DNA from: JADJGC01 sp964576925
GTDB taxonomy: Bacteria > Zixibacteria > MSB-5A5 > CAIYYT01
Assembly (NCBI GenBank): GCA_964576925.1
Contig: CAZNWJ010000001.1
Location: 62,001-126,000 of the forward strand
Direction of reading: 5' to 3'
Length of the DNA: 64,000 nucleotides
Shown here: positions 26,930 through 35,235 of the stretch, in pieces
How positions within the stretch are numbered: position 1 is the first letter of the stretch
Layout: each line of letters begins with the position of its first letter
Program-made: the position numbers and the translations under genes
The notes under the pieces: model-generated
The model's input: only the letters and a program-made list of their open reading frames with translations
Told to the model about the DNA's origin: nothing
The model's database searches: none

Positions 26930-27003
26930 GTCGGGTTTCTCATTCCGCTATGCTGCATTGCGGTACTTCCCTTAGTCTCGTCGCGCGGAATTCGGAACCC
27001 GAC
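26930..27003. repeat. 74-bp inverted-repeat element between iorB and buk
   Basis: Ends are GTCGGGTT (26930-26937) and AACCCGAC (26996-27003), exact inverted copies. There is no ORF inside. Size and structure match a REP/MITE-like intergenic element; a second element of nearly the same length lies at 29502. Confidence 0.5.
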
Positions 27004-27021
27004 CTACGAAACTACACTGCA

Positions 27022-27040
27022 GGCGACCAGAAGGGTCGCC
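27022..27040. terminator. Short hairpin just downstream of iorB
   Basis: Stem GGCGACC with GGTCGCC around a short A/G-rich loop, starting one base after the iorB stop codon. There is no U-run, so it is either a weak terminator or part of an intergenic repeat. Confidence 0.4.
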
Positions 27041-27041
27041 C

Positions 27042-27644
27042 CTACGACGATACCGCTGCCAAATGAATCGCCCGCCCGCGCGCGAACGCCTGCAGGTTGA
27101 CGGCGACGAATTTATCTTTCACTTGCGACTTGATCGTGTCGGTCCAGAGCTTCTCGTCGAACGGCAGCAAATTCGAGAGCACGCCGATCAGGATCGTATT
27201 CACCAGGCGCGGATTCCCCAGCTCGGCGGCGATCTTGTCGGCTTCGACATCGATCACATTGTGAATTTTGGTCTTGAGGCTGTCGATCGCCTCCTCGGGA
27301 TAATGCAGACCCTTGGTGGAAGTCACGATCGCGGGCACGAGCGTCGTGTGCGAGACAATCACGGTGCCTACCGCTTTCATCCAGCCGGCGAAACGAAGCG
27401 CTTCGGCTTTCTCGAACCCCATCAGGATATCGACTTCGCCCTGCTGGATCGTCGGCGAATACACCTTTGGCCCGATCCGCACGTGCGAGGTAACTACCCC
27501 GCCGCGTTGCGACATGCCGTGAATCTCCGACTTCTTGACATCGAGACCCGCGTGCATCGCGACCTCGGAAATGATTTCGGAGGCCAGCAGCACGCCTTGT
27601 CCGCCGACGCCGACGATGAGAATATCGTATGCTTGCTTTGACAT
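27042..27644 (-). CDS. iorB: Indolepyruvate:ferredoxin oxidoreductase, beta subunit
   Basis: 200-residue gamma-type subunit of the 2-oxoacid:ferredoxin oxidoreductase family, with the typical start YDILIVGVGGQGVLLASEII and the pattern KKSEIHGMSQRGGVVTSHVR. With IorA it oxidises aryl pyruvates from aromatic amino acids to aryl-acetyl-CoA, reducing ferredoxin. It begins 12 bases after iorA stops. The same strand continues to buk after a repeat element. ATG 27644 is the first start after a GGAGGT-like site (ACGGAGGTCGAAA). Confidence 0.94.
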   Translation of the reverse strand: MSKQAYDILIVGVGGQGVLLASEIISEVAMHAGLDVKKSEIHGMSQRGGVVTSHVRIGPKVYSPTIQQGEVDILMGFEKAEALRFAGWMKAVGTVIVSHTTLVPAIVTSTKGLHYPEEAIDSLKTKIHNVIDVEADKIAAELGNPRLVNTILIGVLSNLLPFDEKLWTDTIKSQVKDKFVAVNLQAFARGRAIHLAAVSS

Positions 27645-27656
27645 TTTCGACCTCCG

Positions 27657-29435
27657 TTACACTTTCGCAAATTGGCTCTTGAGCAGGATCGCCTCGGTCG
27701 GGCAAATCTGCGCGCACAGCGTACAACCGGTGCAGAGCGTTTCGTCGATGATCGCCTTAGGGCTACCATGTTCGTTGGTTTCGTGCGAGGCCGAGATTGC
27801 CGGGCAAGAGATACGGAAACAGGCAGAACAGGCGTTGCAAAGTTCGGCGTCGACCAGGTACGGCTCGTCCATGATTCGCTTCGGCATCAGCACGCACGGC
27901 CGCGAGGTCAGTATTACCGACGGTCCCGGCGTCGCCATCTGGCGTTTGATACAGGCCAAGGTCGCGTCATAATCGTAGGCGTCGACTTCTTCGAAATTCT
28001 TGACGCCGAGCGCCTTCACCAGTTCATGAATGTCGGTGCGACCAACAGGGTCGCCCATCAGGGTGTGGCCGGTGCCGGGGTGTTCCTGCCCGCCGGTCAT
28101 GGCAGTGGCGCGATTGTCGAGTATGATAACGGTGACATTGGACTGATTATAGACGGCATCCAGAAGGCCGGTGATGCCCGAGTGGAAAAATGTCGAATCG
28201 CCGATCACGGCGACAGTGCCTTTGTCGGAGCCTTTGACCTTTTCCATGCCGATCGCGTTGCCAATCGAGGCGCCCATGCAGATGCAGGTGTCCAGCGCGT
28301 TGAGGGGCTTGAGAACTCCCAAGGTGTAACAGCCAATATCGCCGGTAACCGCCACGCCCAGTTTCTTGAGCGCCATAAACGCGCCGCGGTGCGGGCAGCC
28401 GGGGCACAGCACGGGGGGACGCGGGAACAGCTCTTCCTGCGTGATTTCGGGTTGGACGACCTTGTCAATCAGGCCGGCTTCCTTGAGGCCGTGGGCAACA
28501 CGCGACGGTGACAATTCCCCGAGCGCACCGAAGAATTTCTTCCCTTCCACCCAGATTCCGGCGGCCTTGAGTTGATCTTCGAAAACCGGTTCGAGTTCTT
28601 CGATAACAAGAACGCGTTCGTGTTGTTCGACGAATTTGCGCAGGCCGTCAAACGGGAGCGGATAGCCGAAACCGATTTTGAAGTAATCAAACTGCGGTGC
28701 CACTTCCTTGGCATACATGTAGGCCACGCCGCCGGAGATTATCCCGATATTGGAGCCGTTGCTTTCGACCCGGTTGAATGGCGTGACCTCTGAATATTTC
28801 GCCAATTCCTTCAGCCGCTCGGCGACCACGACGTGACGCACGCGGGCGTTGGAGGGGATCATGACGTATTTTTCCGGTTCCTTGACGAACTTGCGTTCTT
28901 TCAAGTCGACCGGATCGCCGAGCTCGACGATTCCCATCGTATGCGAGATACGGGTGGTCATGCGAAGCATCACCGGGGTGTCGTAGCGCTCGGAAATCTC
29001 GTAAGCCGCCACCAGCATGTCTTTCGATTCCTGCGAGTCGGACGGCTCGAGAAAGGGGATATTGGCGAAGCGCGCGAAAATGCGATTGTCCTGCTCGTTC
29101 TGGGAGGAGTGCATTTCCGGGTCGTCTGCCGACACGACAACGAAACCGCCGTTGACGCCGGTGTAGGCGAAGGTCATCAGCGGATCGGCGGCGACATTTA
29201 ATCCGACATGCTTCATTGTCACCAGCGCGCGGGCACCGCCGATCGAGGCGCCGATTCCGACCTCGAAGGCCACCTTCTCATTGGGCGACCACTGCGAATA
29301 CACCGAACGGTGGCGCACTGCCATGGTTTCGAGGATTTCGGTCGAGGGAGTACCCGGATAGCCGACGGCCATCTTCACTCCGGCTTCAAACGCCCCCCTG
29401 GCAACTGCTTCGTTTCCCGATAGGAGTTGTCTCAT
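27657..29435 (-). CDS. iorA: Indolepyruvate:ferredoxin oxidoreductase, alpha subunit
   Basis: 592 residues. N-terminal pyrimidine-binding domain (LLSGNEAVARGAFEAGVKMA, GYPGTPSTEI), central TPP-binding domain (GDIGCYTLG, VAVIGDSTFFHSGITGLLDA), and two C-terminal 4Fe-4S clusters in a ferredoxin-like module (CNACSACFRISCP; CTGCTLCAQICP). This is the full IorA architecture. The enzyme acts in the cytoplasm in anaerobic catabolism of Phe, Tyr and Trp and uses ferredoxin as acceptor. The start ATG lies just upstream of MRQLLSGNEAV. A Crp-type palindrome lies about 170 bases upstream (29605-29620). Confidence 0.95.
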   Translation of the reverse strand: MRQLLSGNEAVARGAFEAGVKMAVGYPGTPSTEILETMAVRHRSVYSQWSPNEKVAFEVGIGASIGGARALVTMKHVGLNVAADPLMTFAYTGVNGGFVVVSADDPEMHSSQNEQDNRIFARFANIPFLEPSDSQESKDMLVAAYEISERYDTPVMLRMTTRISHTMGIVELGDPVDLKERKFVKEPEKYVMIPSNARVRHVVVAERLKELAKYSEVTPFNRVESNGSNIGIISGGVAYMYAKEVAPQFDYFKIGFGYPLPFDGLRKFVEQHERVLVIEELEPVFEDQLKAAGIWVEGKKFFGALGELSPSRVAHGLKEAGLIDKVVQPEITQEELFPRPPVLCPGCPHRGAFMALKKLGVAVTGDIGCYTLGVLKPLNALDTCICMGASIGNAIGMEKVKGSDKGTVAVIGDSTFFHSGITGLLDAVYNQSNVTVIILDNRATAMTGGQEHPGTGHTLMGDPVGRTDIHELVKALGVKNFEEVDAYDYDATLACIKRQMATPGPSVILTSRPCVLMPKRIMDEPYLVDAELCNACSACFRISCPAISASHETNEHGSPKAIIDETLCTGCTLCAQICPTEAILLKSQFAKV

Positions 29436-29501
29436 CGTTGACTCGCTTTATGTGGAAGAATAACAATCATCGAACGGTCCCTCCGCCCACGGCAATATTT
29501 C

Positions 29502-29574
29502 GTGTCAGGTCAGCGCGACGCTTTCTCTCCCACTGGCCAACACGCGCCCGACCCTGCGTGGCGCGACCTGACAC
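29502..29574. repeat. 73-bp inverted-repeat element upstream of iorA
   Basis: Terminal inverted repeats GTGTCAGGTC (29502-29511) and GACCTGACAC (29565-29574) are exact, with the similarity continuing imperfectly inward (AGCGCGACG versus GCGCCACG). No ORF is contained. MITE- or REP-like. Confidence 0.55.
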
Positions 29575-29604
29575 TGGACTGCTATCCACATCATCCCCGC
29601 CCGA

Positions 29605-29620
29605 TGTGAATCTTTTCACA
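29605..29620. promoter_or_regulatory. Crp/Fnr-type palindrome upstream of iorA
   Basis: TGTGA-N6-TCACA, both half-sites perfect to the Crp consensus, about 170 bases upstream of iorA. A Crp/Fnr-family regulator is encoded at 41994-42671, but that protein's own likely operator differs (TTGAT half-site), so the pairing is uncertain. Confidence 0.4.
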
Positions 29621-29696
29621 AGTTATGCGGATAACAAGACAGAGGCAACCCTTTTTTCGATTTTATGTAGTGGTTTGAAAAATAGATAGACGATTG

Positions 29697-29729
29697 CCCC
29701 ACCCTTCGCTGCGCTCCGGGTGGGCTACC
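29697..29729. repeat. REP-like repeat, copy 1
   Basis: CCACCC and GGGTGG arms surround a core TTCGCTGCGCTCC, followed by GCTACC. The same sequence with two differences recurs at 30541-30574 in the same orientation. A third partial copy of the tail (GTGGGCTACCGG) follows at once (29738-29750). Confidence 0.6.
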
Positions 29730-29765
29730 GGTCTCCGAGTGGGCTACCGGAGGCGTGGGAGTTTG

Positions 29766-30461
29766 TCAGACCCCGCCGATGACCAGGCGGTTTGTGTTTG
29801 CTTTCTTCCGCTGTAGGTAGGCATTCGCGTCAGGCACCTTGCAAGAAGTGTCCCCATAGTCCACCTGTACCGGGCCGATACGCTTGGCAGCGGCCATGGC
29901 CAGTTTGTTGAGTGCCGCACTGCGATACCCGATCTTGATCAGTGCCCAGTTCATGCCGTCGCGAGCGTAATTGGGTGAGCGGTGGATTTCTTTCTCGATA
30001 GTTTCCAAAATCTTCTCAAGGTCTTCGTCGCTGAGGATCTGCGGATGTCCTGCCATTGCCGCGACCAGCATGTAGCCGGTGCGTTTTGTCCATTCGTCTT
30101 TCGACTTGGTCCACTGCTTCAGCTTCTTCATCGCAAAAGGACCGCCGGTGACAACGTAGTTGGCAATCTGGTCGCCCAATTCCGTGTTTTGGATCTGCTT
30201 CATCCACTCGTCGATCTGGGCTTCGGTAACTTTGAGCGGGTCGGCGATCAAGCAGGCCAGCACTCGCGCATCATGAATACCGGTATTCCACAGTTCCAAT
30301 GACAGCTCCTGGTTCTTCTTGATCTTTTTGGCGAGGGTCTTGAGCTTGGTTAAGCCGACACCAATGTAGATCTTGGGATCATTACCCAGCCGCTCCCAGT
30401 TCTTGACGGCACGCGGATCGGACAACGCATGTAGTTGGTCGAGGACTTCTTTGACGGTCAT
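29766..30461 (-). CDS. AlkD-like DNA alkylation repair protein (HEAT-like)
   Basis: 231 residues, all-helical ALK repeats. Family signatures include LTKLKTLAKKIKKNQELSLE, NTGIHDARVLACLIADP and the C-terminal INWALIKIGYRS-like and VDYGDTSCKVPDA stretches. AlkD-type proteins excise or recognise alkylated bases without flipping them. The gene is on its own, flanked on both sides by REP-like repeats in direct orientation, and terminates near 29766. ATG 30461 gives MTVKEVLDQLHALSDP. Whether it is an active glycosylase cannot be told from the motif alone. Confidence 0.85.
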   Translation of the reverse strand: MTVKEVLDQLHALSDPRAVKNWERLGNDPKIYIGVGLTKLKTLAKKIKKNQELSLELWNTGIHDARVLACLIADPLKVTEAQIDEWMKQIQNTELGDQIANYVVTGGPFAMKKLKQWTKSKDEWTKRTGYMLVAAMAGHPQILSDEDLEKILETIEKEIHRSPNYARDGMNWALIKIGYRSAALNKLAMAAAKRIGPVQVDYGDTSCKVPDANAYLQRKKANTNRLVIGGV

Positions 30462-30540
30462 GTGGACTCCGGAGTTATTGATTTTGCTTATCAGGAGATA
30501 CGCGGTGCGAGAGAATTCGTTTCAGGCAGATGTCGAGAGA

Positions 30541-30574
30541 CACCCACCCTGCGCTGCGCTCCGGGTGGGCTACA
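30541..30574. repeat. REP-like repeat, copy 2
   Basis: Same core as the repeat at 29697 (CCACCC, CGCTGCGCTCC, GGGTGGGCTAC) in the same orientation, on the other side of the AlkD-like gene, 25 bases before the ettA stop codon. Confidence 0.6.
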
Positions 30575-30599
30575 GCTTTTGCAATCTTGCCGTTACTGC

Positions 30600-32279
30600 T
30601 TACGCCTTCACAATCTTCCGATAGCGGTTCCGGCGATTCTCAAACGGGCGGCCGCCCAGTTCGCGTTTGTGCCAGTCCTCATATTCGCGATAGTTGCCTT
30701 CAAACCAGCGCACCTTGCCTTCGCCCTCGAAGACCAGTAGGTGCGTGCAGACGCGGTCGAGGAAGAAACGGTCGTGGCTGATCACCATCACGCAGCCAGT
30801 GAAATTGAGAATCGCCTCCTCGAGATTGCGCAGCATGTTGACATCGAGGTCGTTGGTCGGTTCGTCAAGCAGCAGCACGTTACCGCCCGATTTGAGCACT
30901 TTAGCCAGATGACAGCGATTGCGCTCACCGCCCGACAACTCGCCGACCGTCTTCTGCTGGTCCGATCCCTTGAATCCGAATCGCGCCAGGTATTGGCGGA
31001 TCGGAACCTCCACCTTGCCGAGCATTACGTTATCCGCGCCGCCGCCAACTTCATTGATCAAACTCTGATCGCCGGTCAGCGTATCGCGTTCCTGATCGAC
31101 ATAGGCGAGGTTGACTGTGCTGCCGACCTTCACCTCGCCGGAGGTCGCTTTTTCCTGCCCGACAATCAGCCGGAACATCGTGGTCTTGCCGGTGCCGTTC
31201 GGGCCGACGAGTCCGACGATCGCCGACTTCGGTACGAGGAAGTTGACATCCTTGAAGATCACGCGGTCGCCATACTGCTTGGAGACACCGGAGAACTCGA
31301 TCACCTGTTCGCCCAGTTCCGGTCCCGGCGCGATCACGATGCTGGCGCCGCCTTCTTTGGAGGCTGCCTCCTCGCGCGCGACCAGTTGTTCGTATTCAAT
31401 GATGCGCGAGCGCGATAACTGCTGGCGATCCTTGTTGGTCATCTTGATCCAGGCCAGCTCGCGTTGAAGCATCCGCGAGCGCGGGTTGTCTTTCTTTTCT
31501 TCGCCGGCGAGACGTTCCAGTTTCTGCTCGAGCCAACTGGTGTAATTGCCGGAATACGGAATGCCGCGACCGCCGTCGAGTTCGAGAATCCACTTAGTGA
31601 TATTGTCGAGGAAATAACGATCGTGCGTGACGATGATCACGGTGCCGGGATACTCGCGCAGTTGTTCTTCCAGCCAATCGACAGTCTCGGCATCGAGATG
31701 GTTGGTCGGTTCGTCGAGCAGGAGCAGATCGGGGCGCTCGAGTAGCGCCTTGCACAGAGCAACACGGCGTTTCTCACCACCCGATAACGTACTGACGATG
31801 CGTTCGTCTTCGGGCAGGCAAAGCGCATCGGCGGCGACGCGAATGTGCATATCGAGATTCCAGGCGTCGAGCGTATCGAGTTGTTCCTGAAGTTCGCCCA
31901 TGCGCTCCATTAGCTTCGTCATGGCGTCGTCATCCATCGGCTCGCCCATTTTGGCTGTGATGTCGTTGTATTCGTTCAGCTTGGTCGTGATTTCGCCGAA
32001 AGCCTGCTCGACAGTCTGCCGCACGGTGATCGCTTCATCGAGCACCGGCTCCTGCATGACAATGCCCGACTTGAAATTGCCAATCAACTGTGCAGTGCCC
32101 TGAAACTGATCGTCGAGACCGGCCATTATGCGCAAGACGGTGGACTTACCGGAACCGTTTTCACCGACGATACCGATCTTGGCGCCGGGGTAGAAACTGA
32201 GATTGATGTTCTTGAGCACCTGCTTCTGGCCATAGAACTTGTCGAGCCGAAGCATGGTGAAGATATATTTTTCGCTCAT
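30600..32279 (-). CDS. ettA: ABC-F protein EttA (energy-dependent translational throttle)
   Basis: 559-residue soluble ABC-F ATPase that binds the ribosomal E site and gates the first elongation steps by ATP/ADP state. Two ABC cassettes are seen: Walker A GENGSGKST with signature LSGGEKRRV, and GPNGTGKTT with LSGGERNRC. Between them lie the EttA arm region and the inter-domain linker. The N-terminus MSEKYIFTMLRLDKFYG is the conserved EttA start at ATG 32279; the 32-residue upstream extension is not conserved. The C-terminus RWFEGNYREYEDWHKREL is typical of EttA. Confidence 0.95.
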   Translation of the reverse strand: MSEKYIFTMLRLDKFYGQKQVLKNINLSFYPGAKIGIVGENGSGKSTVLRIMAGLDDQFQGTAQLIGNFKSGIVMQEPVLDEAITVRQTVEQAFGEITTKLNEYNDITAKMGEPMDDDAMTKLMERMGELQEQLDTLDAWNLDMHIRVAADALCLPEDERIVSTLSGGEKRRVALCKALLERPDLLLLDEPTNHLDAETVDWLEEQLREYPGTVIIVTHDRYFLDNITKWILELDGGRGIPYSGNYTSWLEQKLERLAGEEKKDNPRSRMLQRELAWIKMTNKDRQQLSRSRIIEYEQLVAREEAASKEGGASIVIAPGPELGEQVIEFSGVSKQYGDRVIFKDVNFLVPKSAIVGLVGPNGTGKTTMFRLIVGQEKATSGEVKVGSTVNLAYVDQERDTLTGDQSLINEVGGGADNVMLGKVEVPIRQYLARFGFKGSDQQKTVGELSGGERNRCHLAKVLKSGGNVLLLDEPTNDLDVNMLRNLEEAILNFTGCVMVISHDRFFLDRVCTHLLVFEGEGKVRWFEGNYREYEDWHKRELGGRPFENRRNRYRKIVKA

Positions 32280-32392
32280 AGCCTGCTTTCTGAAATCACT
32301 TCCATACTGTCGCGACCGCGGGCGGCCGCAGCTTCCGAGGCCGCTAAGGTAGGCAGGATCGGGAGGAGAAGTCAAGAGTAGATGCGATCGAG

Positions 32393-33961
32393 CTATATTC
32401 GGCGATAGTAGACCAGGTAGATGAATCCATCGCGCGACTGGGAGTATTGCTCATGGCCGGGGATATGCTTAACAGAGATCGCCACGGTCGTGTCGCGATA
32501 ATGCGCGAAGAACTCCCCGCTGTTGGCCAACTGCGCCTCGGTCAAGAACCAATTGTTACCGACCAGATCGCCGGTTGAAGGTCCCGCGATAATGTAATCG
32601 GGCCGGCGCGACAGAACATAATCGGCGTCACCCTTCTCGTGACCGGGGAGCAACTGGTGCCGGGAGATTCGCGGTGCCAGGGGCTGGCGCGCGATGTGTT
32701 TGTCATTTAGACCGAGCATATCAATGAAACGGTGATTGGGAGCAAAATAGGGTGTTGAACCGGCGGTATTGAGAGCGATCAAAGTGCCTTTGGGCCAGTG
32801 GGTGTTGATGTACTCGCCAACGATCTTGCCCATGAAGGCCGCGCCGTCGACCATGCGCGCGCGATTGATGCGTTCCGGCGGTAGGGCGACTTGCAGCACA
32901 CATAGAGTTGCAATAATGATCGTGGCGGCGTTGGAAGCGACTCCCTTTCTGATCGGGCCGAACGAGTGCAGGGCAAACAGCAGAAACAGCCCGATGCTGG
33001 GAATCATGGGGGCGAAGAATCGAAAGGCCTGCATGTGATCGCCGCCGACGTAGACGACATAGAGCAGGTAGCTGCCGATGATGACACCCAAGAGTCCGCT
33101 CCTGACATTCCAGCTTTTCCTAAACGTTAGGAGCAGGATCGCAATTCCGAAAATGGGTAACAAGTATGGCAAGGCCACGGAATAGTAGCCAAGGTAGTCA
33201 AGGCCTCGAAGCAGTTTGACCTGGCTGAATTCGCCTTTGAGGTGCCAGGTATTAGGGAGCCATTCGCCATAGTAATAGAGTCGCCAGAGCAGCGCCGGCA
33301 GGTAGGCAATGCCAAATGCGAGCGAAAAGGCCACAAATTGCTTCACCCCTCCTGGTTTCCCTGCAATAATCAAGGCCGACAAGAAGCCAGCCATGATCGC
33401 GAAGAAGAGCAGCCCTTCAGGACGCGTCATCGCGGCGAGAGCCATCAATAGGCCGGCAAGGAGCCACTCGCGAATCGACCCCTTCAATGCATCGCCTGCA
33501 AGCCAAATCGAACCGGTAACGAACAGCGTGAACGTGGCCGTTTCGAGTCCACCGACAGACCAAACGATGAGAGGAAGAGCTGAGCAGGTTATCAGCAAGG
33601 GAATGGTCACGGTGGGGCTGCTTCCTGCCTGCGCCTGCTCGAAGCGACCGACAAAGGTCCAAACCAGCGCTAAGAGGCCGAGAAACGACGCCACACCAAG
33701 AATGTGAGCAGCGTTTTCGAGGCTTATCCCGGATAGTCCCAGGGCGCTGAGCATGATCACGAACCAGAAATTCGTGTAACCCTCGACACGCTCTCCGGGG
33801 TTCCAAACCAATCCCTGTCCGTCAAGGAAGTTGTGGACATATCGCAACGAAATGTAGGCGTCATCGTGAAAGAAGCCGTGATAGCGAAGGTATCCGCCAA
33901 GGCACGCCGCCAAGGCTACGAAGACAAAGACCCAACTACGCTGAAAGGAAGCTCTCGGCAT
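32393..33961 (-). CDS. AftB-like polytopic GT-C glycosyltransferase
   Basis: About 522 residues with 10-12 TM segments. The first loop carries the acidic pair and family signature DDAYISLRYVHNFLDGQGLV and PGERVEGYTNFWF, which is characteristic of AftB-type arabinofuranosyl- and related GT-C transferases; the two Asp are the likely catalytic residues. The C-terminal extracytoplasmic part contains LGLNDKHIAR and HEKGDADYVLSRRPDYI, as in the same family. It would add a sugar from a polyprenyl phosphate donor on the periplasmic face. ATG 33961 (MPRASFQRS) was chosen; ATG 33982 and longer options exist. Confidence 0.78.
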   Translation of the reverse strand: MPRASFQRSWVFVFVALAACLGGYLRYHGFFHDDAYISLRYVHNFLDGQGLVWNPGERVEGYTNFWFVIMLSALGLSGISLENAAHILGVASFLGLLALVWTFVGRFEQAQAGSSPTVTIPLLITCSALPLIVWSVGGLETATFTLFVTGSIWLAGDALKGSIREWLLAGLLMALAAMTRPEGLLFFAIMAGFLSALIIAGKPGGVKQFVAFSLAFGIAYLPALLWRLYYYGEWLPNTWHLKGEFSQVKLLRGLDYLGYYSVALPYLLPIFGIAILLLTFRKSWNVRSGLLGVIIGSYLLYVVYVGGDHMQAFRFFAPMIPSIGLFLLFALHSFGPIRKGVASNAATIIIATLCVLQVALPPERINRARMVDGAAFMGKIVGEYINTHWPKGTLIALNTAGSTPYFAPNHRFIDMLGLNDKHIARQPLAPRISRHQLLPGHEKGDADYVLSRRPDYIIAGPSTGDLVGNNWFLTEAQLANSGEFFAHYRDTTVAISVKHIPGHEQYSQSRDGFIYLVYYRRI

Positions 33962-34295
33962 TACAGCATGATACTCCAACATGGCGACAGTGGTCAAGTC
34001 GGGGTTTGGGGGATGCAAATGCGAGCAAGCTGGGTTCCCGGGCTCGGAGTGATCAGAATTGACGAATAAGTCACTAAATCCCATCGGAGTTAGGGTATAT
34101 ACTCGTTAGTCTCGAATAGACAATCGAACCCTCAAGAGCCGCAGTTTCTCAGTGGACGAAATCCCGCCAGTGGTAGTTGAAAGTGGATTATTCCGATCCA
34201 ACGTGTACGAACCTATACTTTGTGAACCTCTGTACTCCGAATCAAGGTAGGCCAGGCTGTCGGCAAGAGTGAACTTACTCATATTGGAGGGAGAA
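33962..34295. other. Intergenic stretch without recognised gene
   Basis: Divergent region of about 330 bases between the AftB-like gene (minus) and a lipoprotein gene (plus). Open frames here are short and lack coding character. No clear -35/-10 pair or stem-loop stands out, though a promoter for each flank must lie within it. Confidence 0.5.
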
Positions 34296-34742
34296 ATGTT
34301 GAGATTCGTCGGAAAGGCCGCACTCGCGGTTGTACTCGGAGTTATCACGCAGGTAGTTGTCATGGGTTGTTCGGCGGACGCACCGCTATCGCCCGTTACG
34401 CCGACTGCACAGGCACTCTCGGCGCCCAACGCACCGCAAACGCCGAGCAGCCTGAATACGACCGCCGGAATCGACAGTGGTCCGGCTGATGAGTCCTCTA
34501 CTTATGTTGAGTTTGACGTGCTGCTGCTGACGCCGGATCTCGAGAACAACACGATCCAGTTGTTTGACATGGTCTCGACTATGTTGATCGGTCATGTCAG
34601 CGATAACACCGTGTTATTGGGAATGGATGGCGAGGAAGTCACGCTGGCAGATTTCATGGTCTGCTTTAAAGGGCATGCTAAGGGTAACATGACAAACCCG
34701 GGCGAAATCGAGCTTGAATTCCTTCAGATGCTGCCTTTCTAA
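34296..34742 (+). CDS. Uncharacterised small lipoprotein
   Basis: 148 residues: signal with lipobox (MLRFVGKAALAVVLGVITQV then VVMGC), a Pro/Ala/Ser/Thr-rich linker of about 45 residues (SPVTPTAQALSAPNAPQTPS), and a folded beta-rich end (TYVEFDVLLLTPDLENNTIQ, LLGMDGEEVTLADFMVCFKG). The linker suggests a domain held away from the membrane. GGAGGGAGAA immediately precedes ATG 34296. A strong terminator follows 70 bases after the stop. No family recognised. Confidence 0.75.
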   Translation: MLRFVGKAALAVVLGVITQVVVMGCSADAPLSPVTPTAQALSAPNAPQTPSSLNTTAGIDSGPADESSTYVEFDVLLLTPDLENNTIQLFDMVSTMLIGHVSDNTVLLGMDGEEVTLADFMVCFKGHAKGNMTNPGEIELEFLQMLPF

Positions 34743-34810
34743 GGAGAAGCTACACTTTCCGGCGGCGGCACAAGAGTAAGCCGGCAGCGACGCCGGCGGG
34801 TGTCAGAGAA

Positions 34811-34834
34811 CGGGTGCGAACGAGCTCGCACCCG
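34811..34834 (+). terminator. Intrinsic terminator-like hairpin after lipoprotein gene
   Basis: CGGGTGCGA pairs perfectly with TCGCACCCG around a six-base loop, followed by TTTCGC. Confidence 0.7.
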
Positions 34835-34977
34835 TTTCGCTATTGTAAATAATTGCATAACAATAACTTAACAACGCACCGCTCCATTGCCGATCAGAAC
34901 CCGTGGCAGCAAACCTCTGGCCATCTCTCATGGAGAGTTAGCTAACAACTGGGGACAAAAGATTGCCAAAATATTTG

Positions 34978-35006
34978 TTGACAGGTATCCTTGAGCGCCA
35001 TAGATT
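34978..35006 (+). promoter_or_regulatory. Predicted sigma70-type promoter of leader RNA
   Basis: TTGACA (34978-34983) and TAGATT (35001-35006) with a 17-base spacer. Transcription would start near 35013. The bases around the -35 (ATTTGTTGACAGGTAT) resemble those of the RRM gene promoter at 49977 on the other strand. Confidence 0.6.
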
Positions 35007-35029
35007 CTGCGCCCATTGGAGGAGGGATT

Positions 35030-35074
35030 GTGAAAGCTTGCGCAAGCGAGGCACAAAATGAGCCCGCAGCGTGA
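35030..35074 (+). CDS. Possible 14-codon leader peptide
   Basis: GGAGGAGGG (35018-35025ish) precedes GTG 35030, and the frame reads KACASEAQNEPAA before TGA. Such a strong ribosome binding site in front of a tiny frame inside a structured leader suggests a regulatory leader peptide. The coding region overlaps an AAGCTTGCGCAAGC hairpin. No conservation could be checked. Confidence 0.35.
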   Translation: MKACASEAQNEPAA

Positions 35075-35096
35075 CCTCAGCAGTCAGTTAACAATG

Positions 35097-35215
35097 TCCG
35101 GACCTAAGGTCCGGAGGATGAGAAAACTAATCGATTAACGAAAGACCTCCGTCGGGATGGATGTCAAGCTGGACAGGCTTTGCGTGTCCATTTTTTTTTA
35201 GACACCATCGGACGG
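35097..35215 (+). ncRNA. Structured leader RNA or small RNA with alternative helices
   Basis: Three helices compete for shared bases: TCCGGACC with GGTCCGGA (35097-35115); CGGAGG (35112-35117) with CCTCCG (35146-35151); and a long outer stem in which CCGTC..GATGG..TGTC (35149-35165) pairs with GACA.CCATC.GACGG (35201-35215), enclosing the terminator at 35170-35199. A 14-codon frame (ATG 35094 to TAA 35138) overlaps the first two. This arrangement is typical of transcription attenuation, but a stand-alone sRNA of about 190 nt ending at the U-run is equally possible. Confidence 0.5.
35170..35199 (+). terminator. Strong intrinsic terminator (attenuator candidate) 36 bases before a lipoprotein gene
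   Basis: TGGACA (35170-35175) pairs with TGTCCA (35185-35190) around a nine-base loop and is followed directly by nine T. It lies upstream of, and in the same direction as, the gene starting at 35236, so it would block that gene's transcription unless antiterminated or bypassed by another promoter. Confidence 0.75.
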
Positions 35216-35235
35216 GGAAGAAAGGAAGTACCACA

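Noticed and set aside
27672..28511. 279-codon plus-strand frame opposite iorA
   Set aside because: Mirrors codon bias of the real gene; iorA has intact TPP and 4Fe-4S motifs on the other strand.
35013..35200. 6S RNA or known riboswitch
   Set aside because: Length fits 6S, but the ends do not form a long bulged rod, and no conserved core of TPP, cobalamin, glycine, fluoride or cyclic-di-GMP riboswitches is visible.
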